From Bacteroidota bacterium (GTDB lineage Bacteria; Bacteroidota; Bacteroidia; Cytophagales; Cyclobacteriaceae): a stretch of DNA of 27,832 nucleotides. Position 1 is the first letter of the stretch, and each line of letters begins with the position of its first letter. The notes beneath the pieces are model-generated. The model did no database searches. It worked only from the letters and a program-made list of their open reading frames with translations, and was not told where the DNA came from. Position numbers and translations under genes: made by a program. Below, one piece after another: positions 22,909-27,832 of the stretch. The stretch is taken from the NCBI GenBank assembly GCA_023431285.1, contig JAEYXN010000208.1, positions 1-27,832 on the forward strand, read 5' to 3'.

Positions 22909-24200
22909 GAATTCATTAGTTCTTCAATCTCCTCTGCTTCGACGGGAATGTTCTTCATCAGATCCAATAATCCATTCTTCCGAATGACGACGTTGTTCTC
23001 AATACGTACACCGATTCCTTCTTCCCGAATGTAGATACCCGGCTCGACGGTCCATACCTGGCCAATCTGCATAGCGTGGTACATACTTCCCACGTCATGC
23101 ACGTCGAGTCCAAGCTGGTGACCCGTACCATGCATGAAGTATTTCATGAAGAGTGGTTTATTCTTATCCTGATTCTTCAAATCCTTCTTATCTATCAGCT
23201 TAAGCCCGATGAGTTCGCTTTCTGTGATCTTTTGAACTTCCTTGTGGTATTCAAAATACTTTACCCCGGGTCGAAGCAGATTCATGGCAGCGCGTTGAAT
23301 CCGCAGGACAGCATTATACACCTCCTTCTGACGTTTTGAGAATTTGCCGTTCACCGGGATAGTGCGTGTAAGGTCTGCGTTGTAGTTAGCATATTCTGCA
23401 CCTATATCCAGCAAGAGGATATCTCCGTCTTTGCATGGTTTGTCGTTATCGATGTAGTGCAGGACACATGAGTTTGCACCGGACGCAATGATCGGCTCAT
23501 ACGCGAATCCGCGCGAACCGTTTCGGATGAACTCATGAGCAAGCTCGGCCTCAATCTCATATTCCATCACGCCAGGCTTCACGAATGGAAGCAGACGTTC
23601 GAAACCTTTCTGCGTGATGTTACATGCTTCCTGCATCAGGTCTATCTCTGTTCCGGACTTGACACTGCGAAGGCGGTGCATGATCGGTGCAAGCCTTTCG
23701 TAATGGTGAAGTGGATATTTTTCCAGACACCATTTTACAAACCGCGCTTCACGGCTTTCAACCTGCGCGTCGGCGCGATAATGATCATTGGTATTGAGAT
23801 ACACGTTCTCCACGTCGCCCATCACCATCATCATATTGAAGACACGATTAAAATCACTTGTCCACAACACTGTTTCGATACCTGTTTGTTGCTGCGCTTC
23901 TTCTTTGGTGAGCTTGTGACCTTCCCATGTGGCAATCAGATCACTCGTCTCCCTGACAAAAAGAACTTCGCGATACTTTGCGTCAGGGAAATCAGGACAA
24001 AGGACCAGCACTGTCTCTTCCTGATCGACGCCGGTCAGATAAAACAAGTCGCTATTCTGGCGGAAGCGCATCGTGCCGTCGGAGTTGGTGGGCATCAGGT
24101 CATTCGCATTCAATGCCACCAGTGAATTCGGCTTGAGTTGTTTGACCAGGCTTTTGCGGTTTCCTACGAACAGTTCCTTACTTATTGTTTTGTATCTCAT
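22905..24200 (-). CDS. Aminopeptidase P family metallopeptidase (Xaa-Pro aminopeptidase)
   Basis: This 431-residue protein has an N-terminal AMP_N domain (about 1-140) and the pita-bread M24B catalytic domain (about 175-425). The dinuclear metal ligands are all visible: Asp265 (LLLDIG), Asp276 (YNADLTRT), His361 (HGTGHQLG), Glu386 (VEPGIY) and Glu401 (RIENNVV). It cleaves N-terminal residues before proline. There is no signal peptide, so it acts in the cytoplasm. The pattern FRQNSDLFYLTG is typical of Bacteroidota PepP. It is the first gene of an operon with DUF4198, TonB-C and RidA genes, and is divergent from the GH29 gene (44 bp between). Confidence 0.95.
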   Translation of the reverse strand: MRYKTISKELFVGNRKSLVKQLKPNSLVALNANDLMPTNSDGTMRFRQNSDLFYLTGVDQEETVLVLCPDFPDAKYREVLFVRETSDLIATWEGHKLTKEEAQQQTGIETVLWTSDFNRVFNMMMVMGDVENVYLNTNDHYRADAQVESREARFVKWCLEKYPLHHYERLAPIMHRLRSVKSGTEIDLMQEACNITQKGFERLLPFVKPGVMEYEIEAELAHEFIRNGSRGFAYEPIIASGANSCVLHYIDNDKPCKDGDILLLDIGAEYANYNADLTRTIPVNGKFSKRQKEVYNAVLRIQRAAMNLLRPGVKYFEYHKEVQKITESELIGLKLIDKKDLKNQDKNKPLFMKYFMHGTGHQLGLDVHDVGSMYHAMQIGQVWTVEPGIYIREEGIGVRIENNVVIRKNGLLDLMKNIPVEAEEIEELMNS

Positions 24201-24244
24201 CTTTATAATTCTAATTTGAGCATCCGCAATTTAATTAAATAACC

Positions 24245-25558
24245 ATGAAGCCTGCCAGCCTTTTTCCCTTCAGTTTAGCAGTAATGCTGAGTATTTCCTC
24301 AGTGTGCCTGGCTCAACAAAAGTATGTTCCGTCACCTGAGAACATCAGGAACCGGGAGTGGTTCGAAAATGCCCGTTTTGGTTTGTTCATCCATTGGGGT
24401 GTGTACAGTGTGCTTGCCGATGGAGAGTGGGTGATGAATACCAGACAGATTCCTGTTTCGAATTATGAAAAGCTTCCGCAGTTCTTCAATCCTGTGGAGT
24501 TCGATCCGGCGGAATGGGTAAAGGTGGCGAAAGATGCAGGGATGAAATATATCACTATCACAAGTAAACATCATGATGGCTTCGCGATGTGGGACAGCAA
24601 GGTATCCGACTACAACATCGTGAAGCGTACGCCATACGGTAAGGATGTCTTGAAGATGCTCGCTGATGAATGCAGGAAGGAAGGGATTAAGTTATTCTTC
24701 TATCATTCTCAACTGGACTGGCGTCATCCTGATTATTTCCCGAGAGGTAACACCGGGAGCAACTATACGGGTCGTCCGGAAAATGGTGACTGGTTTAAAT
24801 ATCTCGACTACATGGATGCGCAGCTTCGCGAATTGCTGACGAACTATGGCGACATTGGCGGAATCTGGTTTGATGGTATGTGGGACAAGAAAGATGCAGA
24901 CTGGCGACTCGCAAAGACTTATGGGATGATCCATGAGATACAACCTGGAACTTTGATTGGAAGCAATCACCACGTGACACCATTCGATGGAGAAGACTTT
25001 CAGATGTTTGAAAAAGATCTGCCCGGACATAACACTACGGGGTTTGCTCCTGAGCAGACTGTGGGGACATTGCCGAAAGAGACTTGTGAAACTATCAACA
25101 ATTCCTGGGGCTTCAATCTGAAGGACAACAGTCATAAGAGTACTAAAGATCTGATCCAGTACCTGGTAAAGTCAGCGGGGTATGGTGCAAACTTCCTTCT
25201 CAACGTGGGGCCTATGCCTAATGGTAAACTCCAGGCAGAGCATGTGTCACGGCTTCAGGAGATGGGTGCATGGATGAAGAAGAATGGAGAGACGATTTAT
25301 GGAACGAAGGGGGGTCCCGTTTCTCCTCGTGACTGGGGTGTGATGACACAGCGCGGGAACACGGTGTATGTTCATGTATTGAAATGGAATGATGATTCAC
25401 TGATCCTCCCTTCATGGGGAAAGACGGTTAAGTCGGCGGTATTATACTCCGACAAGACTCCCGTAAAGTTTCAGCAAAATGATTTCGGAATTTCTCTTAA
25501 GATCCCGAAAGGAAAGGCTGATGGTGTCGATACGATCATTGAGCTACAAATGAAATAA
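24245..25558 (+). CDS. Alpha-L-fucosidase (GH29)
   Basis: This 437-residue protein has a signal peptide (about 1-23, ending VCLAQ), so it is exported to the periplasm or surface. The GH29 (beta/alpha)8 barrel shows FGLFIHWGVYS (45-55), KHHDGFAMWDS (108-118) and IGGIWFDGMWD, in which Asp210 is the expected nucleophile. LLNVGPMPNGKL and a C-terminal beta-sandwich close the protein. It releases terminal L-fucose from glycans. The short length and lack of extra domains are usual for Bacteroidota periplasmic versions. It is followed two bases later by the nitrilase remnant at 25561. It starts a plus-strand cluster with no SusC/D of its own, and the susC locus at 5935 is 15 kb away. Confidence 0.96.
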   Translation: MKPASLFPFSLAVMLSISSVCLAQQKYVPSPENIRNREWFENARFGLFIHWGVYSVLADGEWVMNTRQIPVSNYEKLPQFFNPVEFDPAEWVKVAKDAGMKYITITSKHHDGFAMWDSKVSDYNIVKRTPYGKDVLKMLADECRKEGIKLFFYHSQLDWRHPDYFPRGNTGSNYTGRPENGDWFKYLDYMDAQLRELLTNYGDIGGIWFDGMWDKKDADWRLAKTYGMIHEIQPGTLIGSNHHVTPFDGEDFQMFEKDLPGHNTTGFAPEQTVGTLPKETCETINNSWGFNLKDNSHKSTKDLIQYLVKSAGYGANFLLNVGPMPNGKLQAEHVSRLQEMGAWMKKNGETIYGTKGGPVSPRDWGVMTQRGNTVYVHVLKWNDDSLILPSWGKTVKSAVLYSDKTPVKFQQNDFGISLKIPKGKADGVDTIIELQMK

Positions 25559-25560
25559 GC

Positions 25561-25966
25561 ATGGATCCTCTACGGATTAGCACTGCACAGTTTGAGAACC
25601 GAAGCGGAGACAAGCAGTATAACCTTCGCGTGATTGAAGACTCACAGCCAATGGCTGATGAAGTGGTTACCCGCGCGAGCCTATGATAATGCCGTCTATG
25701 TAGTTTTTTCCAATCCGATCGGGATGGATGACGACCAGTTGAAGAATGGGTGTTCTATGATCCTCGACCCGTTTGGAGATATTCTCGCTGAATGCCGTCG
25801 ATTGGGGGATGATGTGGTTTCGGCAGTTTGTACCGCGGGAAAGCTCACCGACGCAGGCGGGTACCGGTATCGCAGGGCGAGACGTCCTCAATTGAATAGC
25901 GGTATACTGGCTGCGCCGCATACGCCGCAGCAGAAAGTGGCATGGCTCACAAACAACAGAGGCTAA
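25561..25966 (+). pseudogene. Carbon-nitrogen hydrolase (nitrilase family) remnant with an internal deletion and frameshift
   Basis: A normal nitrilase of this group has about 300 residues. Here an ATG at 25561 gives the family's N-terminus (MDPLRISTAQFENRSG) for about 27 residues, then changes into unrelated text and stops at 25686. In the +1 frame from about 25646 the family's C-terminal part continues (WLMKWLPARAYDNAVYVVF, NPIGMDDDQLKNGCSMI, LDPFGDILAE) to a stop at 25966. The junction is near 25635-25655. The missing middle of about 160-170 residues contains all of the Glu-Lys-Cys triad, so no activity is possible. It begins 2 bp after the GH29 stop codon, so it was probably co-transcribed with it. 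The alternative of a real short ORF from 25634 is unlikely. Confidence 0.85.
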
Positions 25967-25973
25967 CACGTGG

Positions 25974-25995
25974 AAGGTTGACATGGCTCAACCTT
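25974..25995 (+). promoter_or_regulatory. Inverted repeat overlapping the -33 region of the oxidoreductase promoter
   Basis: AAGGTTGA at 25974-25981 is perfectly inverted as TCAACCTT at 25988-25995 with a 6-bp spacer. The TTG of the left arm is the likely -33 element. This arrangement suits an operator for a dimeric repressor or activator, although it could also act as a weak hairpin after the pseudogene. No T-run follows it. Confidence 0.45.
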
Positions 25996-26007
25996 TCAGT
26001 TACTTTG
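25978..26007 (+). promoter_or_regulatory. Probable promoter of the Gfo/Idh/MocA gene
   Basis: TTG at 25978-25980 is followed after 19 bp by TTACTTTG at 26000-26007, one base from TAnnTTTG. It lies 13 bp before the ATG at 26021, giving a very short leader, similar to the queD promoter. Confidence 0.5.
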
Positions 26008-26020
26008 CCCATTATAATCA

Positions 26021-27187
26021 ATGACGAACATGACATCCTTGAAACCAATTAAAGTCGCCGTTGCCGGCGTCGGATTTATCGGCCCGGTCCACATCGAATC
26101 GCTCCGCCGCGCCGGAGGTGTTGAAGTTGTGGCTTTGTTCCACCCCTTTGAAAACGAAGCTGCCGAAAAGGCGATCGCAATGGGCATACCGAAATACTAT
26201 ACCGATTATGATCAGATGATCAAGGAGTCGGATTTCGAGTGCGTCCACATTTGCACGCCGAACAATCTTCACTACCCGATGGCAAAGAAGGCGCTTATGA
26301 CGGGACGCCATGTTGTTTGCGAGAAGCCTTTGGCAACCACTGTAAAGGAAGCAGAGGAACTACTTGCTCTTGCAAAGGAGAAGAAGCTTATACATGCTGT
26401 CAGTTTCAATCTACGCTATTATCCTCTCGTCCGTCAGATGAAAATCATGCGGGAGAAAGGAGAACTGGGCAGAGTATATTCTATCATGGGAAGCTATCTG
26501 CAGGATTGGTTATTTTATGAAACAGATTACAACTGGCGTCTGGAGCCGGACAAGTCAGGAGACAGTAAAGCTATCGCTGACATTGGTTCTCACTTGATCG
26601 ACCTGATCGAGTACATTTCAGGACTGAGCATTACTGAGGTCATGGCCGATTTTTCTACCGTGCACCCTACACGCAAGAAGCCATTGAAAGCAGTGGAAAC
26701 ATATTCAGGCAAGACGCTGGCCCCTGAAGATTACCAGGATGTTCCGATCGCAACGGAAGACTTTGCAAGTGTACTCTTACGTTTCAACGATGGCAGCCGC
26801 GGAGTAGTGAGTGTGAGTCAGGTTGCTGCAGGAAGAAAGAACAGACTCGGACTGGAGATTAATGGTTCCAAGATCACGATGGCGTGGAACTCTGAAACAC
26901 CGAATGAGCTTTGGGTTGGCAAGCGGAATGAGGCGAACTCTGTACTGTTGCGTGATCCTTCTCTGGTGGATAAAGATGTTCGTTCAATCATTAGCTATCC
27001 GGGAGGTCATAACGAAGGATTCGGGGATACCTCGAAGCAGCTGTTCCGTGAGATCTATGCTGCAGTGAGAACCGGAAAGCAACCATCGAACCCTACGTAT
27101 CCTACGTTCGAGGAGGGATTGCGCGAACTGAGATTGTGTGACGCCATTGTGGAAAGTCACCGTAAGCAATCCTGGATTAAGATCTGA
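26021..27187 (+). CDS. Gfo/Idh/MocA-family NAD(P)-dependent oxidoreductase
   Basis: This 388-residue protein has an N-terminal Rossmann fold with VAVAGVGFIGPVH (NAD(P)-binding glycines at 16-21), the catalytic CEKPLATT motif (Lys102) and the second-domain block ADIGSHLIDLIEYISG, in which the His is the usual substrate-binding residue. LIHAVSFNLRYYPLVRQ links the two domains. Such enzymes act on sugars or cyclitols. The exact substrate is not fixed by sequence. The neighbouring fucosidase fits a sugar role, but the gene seems to have its own promoter. There is no signal peptide, so it is cytoplasmic. A second ATG at 26030 is also possible. It ends 17 bp before a shared terminator stem. Confidence 0.95.
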   Translation: MTNMTSLKPIKVAVAGVGFIGPVHIESLRRAGGVEVVALFHPFENEAAEKAIAMGIPKYYTDYDQMIKESDFECVHICTPNNLHYPMAKKALMTGRHVVCEKPLATTVKEAEELLALAKEKKLIHAVSFNLRYYPLVRQMKIMREKGELGRVYSIMGSYLQDWLFYETDYNWRLEPDKSGDSKAIADIGSHLIDLIEYISGLSITEVMADFSTVHPTRKKPLKAVETYSGKTLAPEDYQDVPIATEDFASVLLRFNDGSRGVVSVSQVAAGRKNRLGLEINGSKITMAWNSETPNELWVGKRNEANSVLLRDPSLVDKDVRSIISYPGGHNEGFGDTSKQLFREIYAAVRTGKQPSNPTYPTFEEGLRELRLCDAIVESHRKQSWIKI

Positions 27188-27195
27188 TTTATTAG

Positions 27196-27252
27196 AAAAG
27201 AAAAAGTCTGGTTTCAAAAGAAGGCATTCGCACGTCGATTGGAACCAGACTT
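27196..27252. terminator. Terminator between the converging oxidoreductase and DUF4199 genes
   Basis: A 12-bp stem with one G-U pair (27204-27215 with 27241-27252) encloses a 25-nt loop. On the minus strand the stem is followed by a U-rich stretch. On the plus strand only a weaker AATATTTG follows. It most likely ends the DUF4199 transcript and may also serve the plus-strand gene. Confidence 0.7.
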
Positions 27253-27266
27253 AATATTTGATGCGC

Positions 27267-27809
27267 TTAGCTGCGCGGGATGTTCGAATGATAATGACCG
27301 TCAGCGTCCGCTATTGGTATTGCTCCGCCTACGGGTTCATTTGCTTTGTCTGTGATCATGTAATTCCCGAGAAGATAACTCAACCCGAATGCTGAAATGA
27401 TTCCTTCAAGCATAACCGCGAACGATGCGATATATGGGTTAAGGTATCTACCGACAGCTTCATATTCACGTATTGATGCCATCAGGTTTCCTTCAAATTG
27501 AAGGAACAGGAAAATGAATAGTGCGAAGGTCGAGGCACCTAATGCACCGGCGCCTGTTCCGACTGCCAATGTCCTGAAATAGGAAATGGAGCCGTTGACT
27601 CTTCGATATTGTTTGACGGCGAAGTAGACGCCAGCCAGCATAATCAAAATATTAAGCAAACGAAGCTCAGTTACATGTACCAGGCCAAGGGCATACATGA
27701 TTATGAAATAAAGCAGCAATCCAACGAATATCAGTGTACCATAAATGCTGGCCACTTCCCATGTATGCCGTTTGTTCCAAAGATCTCTTGTCGTCGTTTT
27801 AGTCTCCAT
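27267..27809 (-). CDS. DUF4199-type integral membrane protein
   Basis: This 180-residue protein has four predicted membrane helices: about 20-42 (VASIYGTLIFVGLLLYFIIM), 48-66 (LRLLNILIMLAGVYFAVKQY), 79-102 (TGAGALGASTFALFIFLFLQ) and 126-147 (IASFAVMLEGIISAFGLSYL). The motif SYFRTLAVGTGAGALG with the short charged loops fits the Bacteroidota DUF4199 family, whose function is unknown. The N- and C-termini are hydrophilic. The GAGA motif with F-rich helix resembles small-pore membrane proteins, but no transport activity has been shown. The start at 27809 is near the window edge, so an earlier start cannot be excluded. Confidence 0.8.
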   Translation of the reverse strand: METKTTTRDLWNKRHTWEVASIYGTLIFVGLLLYFIIMYALGLVHVTELRLLNILIMLAGVYFAVKQYRRVNGSISYFRTLAVGTGAGALGASTFALFIFLFLQFEGNLMASIREYEAVGRYLNPYIASFAVMLEGIISAFGLSYLLGNYMITDKANEPVGGAIPIADADGHYHSNIPRS

Positions 27810-27832
27810 GCGTATAGTCTTTGCGTTATACC

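Noticed and set aside
22905..25558. Polysaccharide utilisation locus around the fucosidase
   Set aside because: There is no SusC/SusD pair or second carbohydrate enzyme next to it; the SusC/D operon is 15 kb away and carries no glycan enzyme.
25634..25966. ORF of 110 codons read as an intact small protein
   Set aside because: Its text is the C-terminal third of a nitrilase and the family's N-terminus precedes it in another frame, so it is a piece of a pseudogene.
1..27832. CRISPR array, tRNA, rRNA, prophage or transposase gene
   Set aside because: No regularly spaced direct repeats, no tRNA-like clover-leaf sequence and no phage or transposase protein text was seen in the window.

Overview
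The window looks like a chromosomal stretch of a Bacteroidota bacterium, most likely a Cytophagales-type environmental species. The evidence is a SusC/SusD pair followed by acidic-tailed lipoproteins, a SusC-type CarboxypepD_reg + TonB-dependent receptor, DUF4199 and methylmalonyl-CoA epimerase genes, and repeated TAnnTTTG -7 promoter elements with few Shine-Dalgarno sites. Most of the window is ordinary core metabolism on the minus strand. I see no prophage, CRISPR array, defence island, rRNA or tRNA.

Layout by region. 1-2560 (minus): a PTPS/QueD gene with a very clear Bacteroidota promoter, then lpxB, then the N-terminal 275 codons of a TonB-dependent receptor that runs off the left edge. 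2587-9112 (minus): a complete nutrient-uptake operon in the order SusC porin, SusD lipoprotein and two further surface-type lipoproteins, closed by a strong hairpin terminator. 9070-10008: the only long gene-free stretch. It holds a ~168 bp imperfect palindromic element (25 bp arms, one mismatch) that looks like a REP/MITE-type repeat, plus smaller hairpins. 10009-16880 (minus): a tight run lepA, folD, queE, pabB, pabC and a TPR-PD40-OmpA envelope protein. It joins folate/pABA synthesis, 7-deazaguanine synthesis and translation, and several genes overlap or are separated by a few bases.

16975-19156 (minus): thiL, an ACP phosphodiesterase-like gene and an unknown 121-aa gene. 19228-20734: a short plus-strand lipoprotein gene converges on methylmalonyl-CoA epimerase. 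An unknown 137-aa gene and an A-type Fe-S carrier follow on the plus strand, ending at a good terminator. 20726-24200 (minus): a probable operon of aminopeptidase P, a DUF4198 periplasmic protein, a TonB-C protein with MORN-like text, and a RidA-family deaminase. 24245-27187 (plus): a GH29 alpha-L-fucosidase, a wrecked nitrilase gene lacking its whole catalytic core, and a Gfo/Idh/MocA oxidoreductase with its own promoter. 27204-27809: a shared terminator and a DUF4199 membrane protein on the minus strand.

The items most worth a second look are the palindromic element at 9650-9817, the nitrilase remnant at 25561-25966, the inverted repeats that overlap promoters at 848-905 and 25974-25995, and the secreted-looking TonB-C protein. 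I did not find convincing evidence for a wholly new multi-gene system.
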